Assembly (NCBI GenBank): GCA_027625915.1
Contig: JANTQA010000010.1
Location: 372,001 to 436,000 of the forward strand
DNA: 64,000 nucleotides
Reading direction: 5' to 3'
From: Anaeramoeba flamelloides
Taxonomy: Eukaryota > Metamonada > Anaeramoebidae
Both the position numbers and the translations under genes were made by a program. Of this stretch, positions 35,216 to 47,339 are shown piece after piece. Position 1 is the first letter of the stretch; every line of letters starts with the position of its first letter. The notes beneath the pieces are model-generated. The model saw only the letters and a program-made list of their open reading frames with translations. It was not told where the DNA came from and did no database searches.

Positions 35216-38182
35216 TATTTTTTTATCAATTTAATTCAATATATTATCCTTTAATAGTTAACATAATCTGTTTCACATTTGGCCGATATTAGTTTTATTT
35301 AAAATACTTCTTAATTATAATAAAATAACCTATTAAACGTATTTTTTTTTTTTTTTTACTTTTTTACTATTTAATTAAAAAAAATCTTTATAGAACATAT
35401 AAACGTATATTTTTCAAATTAAAATTTAAAATATCTCTAAAAAAAATTTTTGATTAAAAGTTCTCTTATTATATAATAGTATTTATGTTAAGTGGATGTT
35501 ATTAAAAAGTGTAAAATTAGCAAATATGTAATATTTTTTCGAAAAAACTTTTTCAACATAATGTAGAACAATTTAAATTAAAAGCATATTCCAATTGAAA
35601 TTCTACCATATTCATTATCATTGGTTCAAAATACTTTGAAAAAAACACCGAACTATTATTGAACAACAATTTTTTGGATATTTTACCCATCAACAATTAT
35701 TTTGAAAATACACTTTTTTATTAATTTTTTCTTTACTATTTTGAAATAGAACGATTTAAAACAAAATAATAGTTACTTCTGTATTGAAAAATCAATATTT
35801 AGAACAAAAAAAGCTAATATTATTCCAATTTGTATAAATTTAAGATTATCTTGATAATTATTAACTAAAAACCTAAATATTGTATTATACAACATTCTTA
35901 CTTGCATATATACACAAACCAACAACTAATTTTTGTAAAAAAACTGCATTTGTATAATAACAATACACTTTGATTCAATTATGACCATAATGAATAAAGA
36001 TTTTATTATGTTAGTTTCTTTATTAAAGATAACTGGTATTGTAAATTTATAATAAATATATAAAAATTATTTGTATAAATGTTATATGGGTTGATTGTGA
36101 CTTTTTTTTTTCAAAATTGGGCATTTTTTAGCTACCGAATCATATTTCAAGATAAATTTAAAAAATATTTTTTTCAAATATAAAATCTGAATATTGTTGG
36201 TTCTAACTTTTGGATTCATCTCAAAATTTATATTTTTTTCTTGAATTGTTGACTTTTTTATGAATAGGACGATGATAATTAATTGATGTTAAAAACCTTT
36301 CTTACTATTTTTGGAATAGGATTTTTATAACACTTTATATCTTCAAAAAATACTATTATTTACATCCAATAATAATTTAGTCTTATTTTTAGACTTCTGC
36401 AGGGTAAAAAATAGCCTCTTATGAAATACAAAGAAAATATCCAAAAATTTTGTGTTTATTTCTTAAAATTTTATTAAATTAAACAACAAAACATAATTTA
36501 AAATAGATCTGATCAACTTTCAATTTAAAATTCAGAATTCCAGTAAATTATTTAAATATATTTTCTTGTGTAAATTATAAAAAAGATTTAAAAAATAAAA
36601 TTTTAAAACTTATACCAAAACCCAGAGTAATTTAGAAATTATTGAAAATATAGACCAATATCTTTGTAACTCCCCACCTTATGAAAAAAATCGAAAAATT
36701 TCGAGTCATTCATTAATCCAATCAAATAAAAATAATAAACAAAAAAAAGAATAATTTCATCGATGTTAATCAAAATTAACCCTAAACATTTATCTTACCA
36801 TGGTTAAATCATAAAGAAAATTATTTTCATTGGTCAAATATCAAAACAAAAATTACAACAAACCAAACTATAGCGAGAGCAAATCAATTATATCCTATCT
36901 AAGAAACAAAGAAAATAATTGTTCTTTAAGTTAGATTTCCCAGTAGTACTGAAAATTCTAAAATCTATCGTTTTCAAAAATACTGTATCTTAAACAGAAT
37001 TAAATTTTTCTCAGATACTCACAAAATAATTCTATTAAAAGGTTAAAGTTATTTCTGAAAGCCAGTATTTAAGAGTTACTAATAATCCTAAAAATCTTCT
37101 TTTTTCTAATTTTTGCCACCCTTTCCAATTATAAGTATAGTATTTGATTTTTAATACTGATAAATTCTAATAAAATACTAGTTCAATTTCCTTTTTTATA
37201 AATCTTTGAACTTCTTTCTGATCAAACAGTTTCTGACAAAGAATATTTTGAAGAACAACTAATTTTACAGAGTTCCTTAACACTTGACCACATAAAATGC
37301 TTTATTCAAAGTTTGAATATAAAAAAGTCAAAAAGGAAAATTAAGTAAAAATTTCCAGATATAAATTGCAATTTATCAGTACAATGAACTTGGGGGATCT
37401 TGTTGGAATTGAAATTAAGAAAATCTAGTTTGAAATAAGAACTATTAAATTGTTTATATTTTGGTTCGAATATTTTTTTTGATTTGAGAATTCTAAAAGG
37501 GAAAAAAATTCCTTCATTACTTTTTACTACATTTCTTTTACAAATACAGTTCTAAAAGAAGTAAGTTCAAATAAAAAGTTTCTCTCTTTGAAAAAGGTAA
37601 ATGAAAATTATAAGAAAATTTATTCCCATTTAGAATTTAAATACAGGTTTTAAGTTTTCGAAAAACAGATAAATTGAAAATAATTATTTTGAAAAAAAAT
37701 AATTAAAGGAATTTTTCAATTTCTGACCTAAAAAGTAGTCACTTTTTTGACAATTAAGGGTTTTTTTCACAGCTGAAAGCTTTAGTCCCCTTTAAAAGCA
37801 AGGTTTTTTTTTTTTTTACATTTGAAAAATCAAAGATCATAACAGAATTTACAGACATAATACTAGTTTTAAATATATATTCTTCATTTTGTCAAAACAA
37901 TACTCTTTTTTGATCTGTTTTGATGATTGCAAATAAAATATCATTTTTTAAAATAAATTATGACTTACAGGTAAATCAATTTAACTGTAAAAAATCAAAT
38001 GAAGGGTAACTTTTACTAATTACAAATCAAGTTTAGTTTCTCAAAATATCAGGAAAATTGCCAATAAAGATTTTCTATTTTTGTTCAAAAAAAAAAAAAA
38101 AAAAATAAAAACAAAATTAACAAAACTTTCAAACACTTAGCGATCAGAATTAAAAAAAAAAAAAAATCGAAAACTCTGAAAA
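35216..38182. other. Repeat-rich intergenic region with coding relics
   Basis: 36500-36720 holds a decayed relative of 13336-13550. 37140-37350 reads EYFEEQLILQSSLTLDHIKC and resembles a stretch at 25080-25160 (DYLQELEVLQVSLH) with similar flanks, so it is part of another dispersed repeat. The rest is featureless AT-rich DNA. Confidence 0.45.
36500..36720 (+). pseudogene. Decayed copy of the 13.3 kb orphan coding piece
   Basis: Recognisable at LEIIENIDQYLCNSPPYEKN against IIEDLETFLRNCPTYENN in the better copy. Several breaks. Family unknown. Confidence 0.4.
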
Positions 38183-39750
38183 ATGAGCCATCCTCACTCC
38201 ACCTTTTAGATCAGATTTATAACAACCCCCATTTCCATGACATAGTCTTTCTTATTGGAAAGGAAGAAACGAAGGCTTATGGCCACAAATTAGTATTGTC
38301 GATGAATTCTCCTATTTGGAAAGGGATGTTTTATACACAAGAATGGATGGAGACAAAAGAGAGGGACAAGTGCCTTGTGAGGATCCCCGATCTTGATCCA
38401 AAGGTTTTTTTGGGCTTTCTGGAATGGATCTATACAAGGAAGGCAAAGATCTCTCATACCACAATTTATGGGATCTACAAACTGGCACACAAATATTGCA
38501 TACCTGATTTAAAAAAATATTGCACAGGACACTTTCGGAAGATCCTTAATGGCAGGAATTGCTTAAGGCATGCTGAGCGTTCTGCCACCGAGGGGATCTC
38601 CAAATGGCATAAGATCTCATTGAAATATCTGATGCAAAACTCCAAGAAATTTATGAACAATTCAAAGTGTTTCATTGGGCTAAGGGAGGAGACTGTGAGG
38701 AGCATTTTAGAAATGAAAGATTTAAATTGTGAAGAGATTCTAGTCTTTCGTGCACTCAAGCGCTGGGCAGAAAACATCCAAAATGATCTGATCAAAAAAA
38801 ACAAAACTAAGATTTACGAACTGATCTTAATCAATCCAGACCAAAAGAAGATCACTGCAAGGAAGTTGGTGAAGAAATATTTGCACTTAATTCGTTTGGA
38901 TTTAATGGATTTCAACCATTACAACGAATTAATAAAATCAGGTTATTATGACCATACGATCTTGTTGAAAGAGGGCTTTAAAGTTGTCAAAAAATTTGAT
39001 CTGAAGGCCAAAACAAAATCTCGTTCCGGGCCCCAATTATCCGATTGCAAAATTCTATTAGTAGGGTGGTGTAGGAGTGGGGAAACCCATGTGAGCGATC
39101 TTATTGATTCCTTAAAATCTGGTGGGATCGAAAACGTCACACATATGGACCCTACAGTCAATCTTCCGTCTCTGAAGGCCATGCTAAGATACGACGCCAT
39201 CGTGGTAAGATCATCGAATGTTAATTCAATTCGTAAAGGAGGCAACCTTGGGTCAAACCTAGCCAAATACGTCGACGCTGGTAATGGCGTAATAGTAATT
39301 GCAATAAACACTTTGATCAATTCTCCCGATAAGCAGATCAGGGGCAAATTCCAAAACCAAAATTATATCCCCTTGAAAATTGCTGAAAGAGAAAGATCAG
39401 AACAGCGCTCTCTTGGGAAGGTTTTCATCCCAAACCACCCAATCATGAGAGATGTTAAAACTTTTAAATGTAAAGACTATACACATTTTATCAAAACTAA
39501 CGATCTAAATGGTGGCCGTATAATTTGTTCTTGGGATAATGGATATCCGTTGATCACAGAGAAAAGAAGAAATGATAAATCAGGGATAGTCGTATGTTTC
39601 AACTTCCATCCAATTTCAACCAGAATAACAAACGATTGTGGAAAGGCCTGGCTACAGGATACAGATGGAAATTTAATCTTTTCAAATACTCTTTCATATC
39701 TTATTAAAGATAAATTATCACAGAAGAATCCGAAAAAAAAAATTTTTTGA
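38183..39750 (+). CDS. BTB-BACK protein with C-terminal glutamine-amidotransferase-like domain
   Basis: About 522 residues in one exon. The ATG at 38183 and the BTB frame differ by one base. Reading the T4 run at 38204-38207 as five T gives MSHPHSTFLDQIYNNPHFHD and then IVFLIGKEETKAYGHKLVLS, a textbook BTB start, so I take this as the real N-terminus. BTB covers about residues 8-120, with GHKLVLS and a FLEWIYTRKAKI strand-helix pair. BACK covers about 125-260, with SILEMKDLNCEEILVFRALK and the RWAEN helix. From about 285 a Rossmann-like domain follows (CKILLVGWCRSGE, YDAIVVRSS, LAKYVDAGNGVIVIA), resembling the class I amidotransferase / ThuA-like fold. No catalytic Cys-His-Glu triad is evident, so it may bind rather than hydrolyse. 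BTB-BACK proteins usually act as cullin-3 substrate adaptors; that role is inferred. Codon use is less AT-extreme than the flanks. Confidence 0.85.
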
Positions 39751-39858
39751 AAAAAATAATCTAGTGAATTTTTTTTTTTTTTCATTTTTTCGTTTGAAAA
39801 TTTGTTATTTTGTCTTTTTATTACAAATTAATAACATTTATTTGCAATACTAAAAATA

Positions 39859-40108
39859 ATTTGCTCAAACTTTTGAGAAGATAATCATTTTAAAATGCTA
39901 CTTTAATACCATACCATTGATTCCTCCCATAAAAAACATATACAGTAAATTCTCTATATATATCCCATATGAACCCAAATTAAACATCGATGATTTTCTA
40001 AATTTTGGAATGTCAGAATTCTACTCCCAAAGTATGACAAAATTTGATATTTCTGAAGAAAACCGGGGGTTGTTAGATTTTTTGATCTTACTCAAAGAAA
40101 TATTTTGA
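39859..40108 (+). other. Orphan coding exon or gene relic
   Basis: An open frame of about 83 codons with no initiating Met near its start: IPLIPPIKNIYSKFSIYIPY, EPKLNIDDFLNFGMSEFYSQ, SMTKFDISEENRGLLDFL, then a stop. The amino-acid mix is clearly protein-like. It begins 108 bases after the BTB-BACK stop, in the same orientation, but is not part of that gene. A short ATG frame at 40195 (MSEKIFNFPKFYDISIRRGI) follows and could be the first exon of another unit. Confidence 0.35.
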
Positions 40109-40277
40109 TTATTATATATTAGTGAATTTACAGATAATTTAAAAAATTTTCATGGTTCAAAATTATTAAAAATTTATGATTAAAATTTAACTCGATGAGT
40201 GAAAAAATATTTAATTTCCCCAAGTTCTATGACATCTCCATTCGTAGAGGAATTGTGATAAAGTGCAGTCTTGGAGG

Positions 40278-40760
40278 TTTTTGATAAATTAAAATATTAA
40301 AGTTTAAAACACCTAGTTGAAAAAATTTTGAAAAATTTAAATATATATATAATTATCATTTTTAGATCAAACAACTTTTAATAAAGACCTGAAATATATA
40401 AACACCCTTTCAAAATTATGACTCGCCTAAAATAATAAATTGAAAGGTAATATATATTTGTATTCAAGAATAGCTAATAATTAAATCTGATAAATAATTC
40501 ACTTTTAAATCATTCTAAATATATAAAAACCTGATATTTTAAAAATCAAAAAAAAAGAATTTACAAAAAAATTAAATCATAATTTTAGAAAAGAACATTA
40601 GGGAATTTTTAATCACAATACTTTTGCACTGAAAAAAAGTTGAACAGGAAGATTTTTTGCTAATAATTAAATTCATTTTAAAAGATAGTATATAATCTCA
40701 ATTTTCTTTATGGATATTTGTCTTTTCAAAGATCTTTTTTTTTTTTCACAAGATATTTTC

Positions 40761-40793
<33 letters not shown>

Positions 40794-41568
40794 AAAAGAA
40801 AAAAAAAATAAAAAACAAAATAAATCAAAAAAAAAGTATAACAAAAATTTCAAAAAGCAAAACAAATATTTGAAGAAATTAGAAAAAATAAAAAAAACAA
40901 ATAAAGAAAATGAAAAGCAAAAAGAAAGAAAAAAACAAATTTTGACATAATTTAAAACTAATGATTCATATTTTAACAATTGACAAAATTATTTTGAAAA
41001 GAAATAAAGATAAAATAAAAAAATTGCAAGAAATCAGAAAAAATGGTTCTGATTAAATAATTAAATATTTTTTTGATAAGAATATGTGGTAAAACTACTT
41101 TAGAACTGCATCCAATAACATTATAAAGTGAGTCAAAATTTTTGATAAAATATTTTATAATTTTAATCTTTTGATGTTTTCTAAAACAAAAATTGAAAAA
41201 CTTACCTACCCCTAACCTTCTTCAGAAATATCAAATTTGGTCATACTACAGGAGTAGAATTTGAAAATCTAAAAAATTTTCTTTATCTTCAATAGCTGAT
41301 CTTGATAATTAATAAAGATCTTTTTCTTTAATATATTTTATCCTTGACATTCTCTTTGAAGGTTAATCAAATTTTGAGAATTTCTTAAATGAAAAAGAAT
41401 ATTTTTCGAGATTTTTTACTTGAATAATTAATTGGTTAATATAATATAATAGTAAAAACCCCTTTTAAATAAGAAAAAATCAATTAATTTATCTCTTTGA
41501 GGGAATTATATTTTCAATGGTAAAAAAAAGATTAAAAAATATATTTTTGTATTAAACAGTTACCTTAA
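40278..41568. other. Intergenic with a long A-rich tract
   Basis: No gene seen. 40762-40792 is an unbroken run of 31 A, continuing as an A-dominated stretch to about 40930. Confidence 0.5.
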
Positions 41569-41572
41569 TTAA

Positions 41573-41640
41573 AGGATTAGTATATACCATAGATTGTCCC
41601 ATAATTAACATATATTACAATTGAAAACTAATAATATAGT
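41573..41640. mobile_element. Single end of a TTAA-type element
   Basis: TTAA (41569-41572) then AGGATTAGTATATACCATAG matches TTAA then GGGATTAGTGTCTACCACAG at 59223, over about 60 bases. The opposite end was not found for either, so extents are unknown. Confidence 0.35.
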
Positions 41641-41675
41641 GTTTTAATAATTTTTGTGTATCTAAAAAACTATTA

Positions 41676-41877
41676 CAGCCAGTTTCACATTTAAGGCACA
41701 AACTTTCAACGAAATTTAAGGCACAAAAAAAAATCTCAAAATCTGGCACAAAATTTGGAATTTTTTTTTTTTTACAATTTATTTTTACTAAAATTTGAAT
41801 TTTGTGCTTTAATTTAAGATTTTTTTTTGTGCCTTAAATTTCGTTGAAAGTTTATGACTTAAAAGTGAAACTGACTG
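41676..41877. mobile_element. Hairpin MITE, TA target
   Basis: Between TA dinucleotides. Ends CAGCCAGTTTCACATTTAAG and GTGAAACTGACTG. Arms of about 85 bases contain AAGGCACAAA and its complement three times each, one copy mutated. Confidence 0.85.
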
Positions 41878-41879
41878 TA

Positions 41880-42292
41880 TAAATATTATTGATTTTTTTA
41901 ATAGATAACATTATTAAAAATGGATATTTTGGGAATATAATTTTTTTTAATTCTTATTTCCAAATTTAGAAATAGAAACGAAAATAAAAGTATTCCTTAA
42001 AATTAATATTTAAAATTTAAAAATACAAAAGAAACTATTTTTACTTTTTTTAATTTCAAAGATTAACCCAATAATCAACAACAAAAAAACACAAAGAATG
42101 ATTAGTTTGATTTCCTTTTCACTGAGTTTTTTGTAATATCAATATATTTCTAATATTTGAAATATATTTTTGACAAGAATCTTCGTCTATTTAATTTTTT
42201 ACAAATTGATTTTTTAAGCAAAAGTGGCTTTAATAACCCATATTGATATCCTTTAACCCATTCCAAAAATTTAACTCGTGTTTTTTTTTCAG
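41880..42292. other. Intergenic
   Basis: AT-rich DNA between the MITE and a candidate exon. An ATG at 42098 opens MISLISFSL, followed by a possible donor, too short to call. Confidence 0.35.
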
Positions 42293-42397
42293 GCTTGGGT
42301 GTTGAGGAACAGAAAACATATGTATATTCTTGATTTGTATTTAAATTGGCTTTTGAGGTTAGATCTTGAATTAATCAAAATGGAACAAAAATATTAA
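42293..42397 (+). other. Candidate terminal exon, orphan
   Basis: A strong acceptor (CGTGTTTTTTTTTCAG) is followed by 34 codons and TAA, reading AWVLRNRKHMYILDLYLNWL then LRLDLELIKMEQKY. Helical and coding-like. The upstream exon was not identified; phase 0 at the acceptor. Confidence 0.35.
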
Positions 42398-42738
42398 ATG
42401 CTTTGATTTTAAAAATTTCATCATAATTTCAAAATTTGTGACTTTAAATGATTTTTTTTTTGTTATTCAAAAAATGAAATTTTGTTCAGGTTTTTTTTGT
42501 CAAAAAATTACATTTTAATCTTCCAATATTTTCATAATTCTTTTTTAAAATTTATTTAAAGAACCCTATTTCTCGATTTGTATACAATTTTTATCCCATT
42601 GAATTGTTTTTTTTATTTTTAGAGTCAGCCAATAATTTTTACATAAGTTAACTTTTAGTAATTGGGTTAAAGCTTAAAACACTGGTTATTTACACCACTG
42701 TAAACAATTTTTTGTGACAAATTAAATAAAAATATTTT

Positions 42739-42894
42739 TCAATTGCAAATATTGAAGATTAAACCTTTAAAGTTATCTGGAATATTACCGATTTTTGTTA
42801 GAAAGTCTTGGGTTTTTTCGAAAACAAGTATCATCAATAATTGATCTTGATCAATAAATAAAACTAAACTATCTTTCATAATAATTCCTCCCAT
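42739..42894 (-). CDS. Small ORF or exon, 51 residues
   Basis: ATG at 42894 reads MGGIIMKDSLVLFIDQDQLL, MILVFEKTQDFLTKIGNIPD, NFKGLIFNICN and TGA. The composition is typical of folded protein, unlike random AT-rich frames. It lies downstream of the minus-strand exon at 43228 and could be its last exon, but the splice phases I can find do not match. Family unknown. Confidence 0.35.
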   Translation of the reverse strand: MGGIIMKDSLVLFIDQDQLLMILVFEKTQDFLTKIGNIPDNFKGLIFNICN

Positions 42895-43099
42895 GAAAAA
42901 TCAAATTTTAAATAAAAATATTTTTAATAATTGAAGTTATTGATGAGAATATAAAAATTTAAATTTTAATATTAAATACTATACTCAAGAGATATTTATT
43001 TTTTGTCTAATAATAATTGAAAAAAAAATAAAAAAAATAGTTAAAAAAAATTGAGACATTTATTTTGAAAGAAGCATGACATGAAAAATAGAAAATTTT

Positions 43100-43228
43100 A
43101 AATAAGTAAAAAAACCCATTTATCGATTCTCCTTCCATTTGAATAACTAAATCTAATCTCTTTTTCATATTTGAAACCAAATTTTGCATTAATTCATCTG
43201 TTACTTCTTTCAAATTTTTCATTTTCAT
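43100..43228 (-). CDS. First exon of a small coiled-coil protein
   Basis: ATG at 43228 reads MKMKNLKEVTDELMQNLVSN then MKKRLDLVIQMEGESI, a short amphipathic helix with heptad-like spacing. The frame then turns into low-complexity Phe/Tyr, so an intron probably starts near 43112 (AATGG then GTTTTTTTAC). An acceptor at TTATTATTAG followed by CAAAAAATAAATATCTC and TGA is in phase and would end the protein after a few residues. It is transcribed divergently from the giant ankyrin gene, 46 bases away. No family recognised. Confidence 0.45.
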
Positions 43229-43274
43229 TTTCTATTTTAACATAACACAGTTGAAAAAATAAAAAAGAGAAAAA
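43229..43274. promoter_or_regulatory. Compact divergent promoter
   Basis: Only 46 bases separate the ATG of the minus-strand coiled-coil exon from the proposed ATG of the ankyrin-BTB gene. The interval is A/T only except for a few bases and holds no obvious TATA motif. It must contain both start regions if both ATGs are correct. Confidence 0.4.
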
Positions 43275-46200
43275 ATGATTTATTTGCAAACTTTCCATTG
43301 TGAGAGGAAAAACTTCAAAACGAGACAAAAGCAATTCATTATTCAAATGTAAGGTGGTCCTTTTATTATGAAATTTAGTTTACTTTACTAATCAAAAATT
43401 TAGAGACATTTTAACATTGTATCACTAAGACATTTTTTGCCCAATAACGACACTTACTTTGATCTAAGGCTTCTTATTGTTAAACACTCATCACTTAACG
43501 AATAATTTTTAACTAGATTCATTTTAAAATTTCGTGGTATCTCCAAAAAGATAAAAAAATTGTTATTCAATTTTTGTAGATTCAGTAAAAATCATTTTTT
43601 TAATAATAACACCTAAAGATACTTGAAAAGTATTTTTTGAGAAATTAATTTCAACCTGTTTTTCCCTTTTTTTTTCATTTTTTTCAGCTTTAGTTTCATT
43701 TTTTTCTCATTTTCTTATTTCGATTGAGTTTTAAAGAAGAAATTGAAAAAATGTTCGAAGCAATTAAAAAAAACGATTTAACGACTGTTAGCAAATTACT
43801 TTCAGAAGGAAAGTCTGTGGACATGCAAGACAAAGATCATAACACACTTGTCCACCTCTGCTTAAAACATAATTGCACACTTGAAATGTTGAATGTTTTG
43901 CTTTCTTCTCAACCAATATTTGATTTAAAAAATAACAAAGGAGATTGTTTCCTTCATACTGCAATAAGAAATCAAACACCATTGAGTCATATTCAAAGGT
44001 TGGTTGAATATAACTCTAAATTAATTCAGGAAATAAATTTTGAAGAACTCATACCCTTAGGTCTTGCTTGTACCATAAAAACGATCGACCCAAAAATCAT
44101 TTCATTTATTCTTCAAAATTCAAATTATCTCAAAAGGTGCAGAAAAAAAAAAGAGGAAGAAGAAAAAGAAGAAGAAAAAGAAGTGAAAGAAGAAGTAGAA
44201 GAAAAAATAGAAGAAGAAATAGAACAAGAATTAGAAGAAGAAAAAGAAACAAAAGAGGAAAAGAAGATAAGAAAAAAGAAAAAAGAATTCAAATATTATA
44301 AAGACTTTCAAAGAACTCAAAACATCAGAAAAACTGCAAGGTACTCTAATGTAAAAAGTCAGGAAAAATGGTTCAAAAAATTAACCAAAGAGAAAAACCT
44401 TTATCCAGTAAATCACACTTTTCTTTCAAAATACCAATCAAAAATGTTAACGCCAGCTGCCTTCGAAACACTTGCAAGTCACAATTATTATGTATTATGT
44501 GACGATAGCCTAACACCCATGAATCCTTTCCATTTAGCGATTAAAAACAAATTACCGCTTGAAGTGATCAGCATTTTTTTAGAATCTGGAATTGATCCAA
44601 ATTTCTGCAACAAATTGACAAAATTCAAAAATTCATTGCATATTGCTTGTAAATATTGTCCAGAAAATCTGTTGTTAATTGATCTTTTATTGAAATATGG
44701 CGCAGATTTAGAATTAGATGATTCAGCTTTGCGTACTCCTTTATTTTATTCACTATTTTGTAAAAAACCAAAATCTTTCACACAAAAAGAAAAGGAAAAA
44801 GAAAAAGAAAAAGAAAAAGAAAAACAAAGCAAAGAAGAAGAAGAAGAAGAAGAAGAAGAAGAAGAAGAAGAAAAAAAAATCCGATTCAAATTATTTAAAT
44901 ATTTAATTTCAAAAAATGCAAATATAAATAAATATGATCTTAATGGATGGACTTGTCTCCACTATTTAATCATTTTTAATTATTCTTTGAAAGAAATTCA
45001 ATATTTGATTGATTTGGGAATTAAAATTAAATATTATCTCAAAATTGATCTTGATTTTCTAAAAAGAATATCAAAAGTAGATATATACAAACAACCATAC
45101 ATTGATTCTTTCAGAGATCTTAATCCAATTATAACACCATTATGCTTATCTTTCACTTATTCCAGATCATTGGAAATATGTAAATATTTATCCAAATTTG
45201 AAAAAGAAATTTATTCACAAACGGAAAATAATTTTAATAATTTAATGGGTCAATATAATCACAAAAATGATTCACACAAATTTGAAATTTTATCCTTAAA
45301 TCCCGTTTTTTATTGTGTTTCAAATTGTAACAATCAACATAAAAACAATAACAACAACAACAACAACAACACCAACAAGAATAACAATTTAATGAAATTA
45401 AAATATTTAATTGAAGAATTAAAAATTAATATCAATTTTAAAGATTTTTATGGTAATAATGCCTTACATTTTGCATTGAATAACAATGCTTCTCTTGAAA
45501 TCATCAAATATTTGGTTGAAAAACACATAAAGTTAAATTGTAAAAATGTATTACAAATCAGCCCAATACATTATGCATGTTCATCAAATAACGGGCCAAA
45601 GGTTCTTGAATTTTTAATAGACTCTGGGGCTAACGCAAGACTTGTTAACAAACATTCAATTTTTAAAGACGCCTTTGATCATCTGAATACTTATAGTAGT
45701 TCAAATGATTATATCAACTGTTTGCACCATTTGTCAATAAATGAAAAACCAAATCTTGAAACTGCAAGAATTTTAATTGAAAAGGGAGGAATAGATGTTA
45801 ATGAAAGTGACTCTCTGGGGTGGAATGCTTTACATGTTGCATCCCTTTTTTGTCAGGATGTTAATTATCTAAAATTTTTAGTTGAAAAAGGCATTGATTA
45901 TAAAAAACTAACACAAGAAGGGAACCTCCCATTTTTCTTGTTATTTTATCTAAATAGAAAACCAAAGTTAGAAATTGTCAAATACATGTTAGAATTAGAT
46001 ATTAATCAAATAAACAGAGTTGACTCTAAAAATAAAACAGTTCTTCATTTATTATACGAAACCGAGCAGTTTTTGCATAGTAATTTTTCTACTATTATTT
46101 CTAAAAACAATAAATTTAATAAGCTCAATAAAAAAAAAACTAGGAATTATCGTTTTAAGAAAAAAGAAGGGGAAAAGGAAGGGGAAAGAGAAGGAGAAAT

Positions 46201-47303
46201 AAAAGAAGAAAAAGAAGAAAAAGAAGTGAAAGAAAAAAAAGAAGTGAAAGAAGAAATAGAAGAAAAAACAGAAGAAGAAAGAGAAGAAGAAAGAGAAGAA
46301 GAAATAAAAGAAAAAATAAAAGAAAAAATAAAAGAAGAAACTGAAGAAGAAACTGAAGAAGAAACTGAAGAAGAAGGCCCATTCTTTAAAATTGCATCTT
46401 ATTTAATTAAGATGGGAATCGATTTTGAACATTTTTCTTCAAAAAACGAAACAGCTTTTATATGTGCATGTAAGAATAGTAAAGCAACGTTCAAAGATTT
46501 TGAACTCTTAATTTCCAAAAAAAATGTCAAAAATAGTATTACAGACGAAATTTATGATGAATTAATACCAAAAAGAGATGGCGAAACGTATGGTAATTAT
46601 GATAACTTTGTGTCCTCATTTTTTGATTCAAAAACACAATACTCTGAGTTCAATACTTACAAATATCGTCAGCGAGAAAAGGAGCTTAAAAAGATTCAAA
46701 AATTTGATGTAAATGACATAAATTCACCTGGTGTTGGTTTGTCGCCTTTCCATATATATCTTGAAAATGCTGGAAATTATACGGAATCGAAGATTACTTT
46801 GAGAAAATTTAAAAAAATTTATAATCTTTTCCTTGAAAATGATTTTAATATTAATTCAAGAGACAACGAATCAAAAATTATTTTACATGAGTTATGTAAT
46901 GGAAACAGCGTAGATAAATGTGTCAATTTTTTAATTGATGAAGGCGCTGATACTAATGCCTTGAATTTTTTTAGATACACCCCTTTACATTTAGCTTGTA
47001 ATTACCTTTTTTTAAACCCTGAAACAATAAAATCATTAATAACCTATGAAAATATTAATGCTTTCACTGAAAATATTAATTCTCATAAGGACGCGGGATT
47101 AATTGAAAACAAAAATTTTTCTCAATATTTCAATGAGGATAAAAATGTAATATATTTAAATAAAAAGCAAACAAGTGATGATCCAAATTTCAATATACAC
47201 AAGACCTACAAACAAAGCAACGATGAACAAAATAATTATAATGATAATGATAATCACAATAATAATGATGATAATGGTGATAATGATGATGATGATGATG
47301 ATG

Positions 47304-47339
<36 letters not shown>

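Noticed and set aside
38290-39785. Four minus-strand frames over the BTB-BACK gene
   Set aside because: Antisense shadows of a longer frame with recognised domains.
46155-46382. Minus-strand Leu/Phe-rich frame resembling a membrane protein
   Set aside because: Antisense of the Glu/Lys repeat insert in the ankyrin gene.
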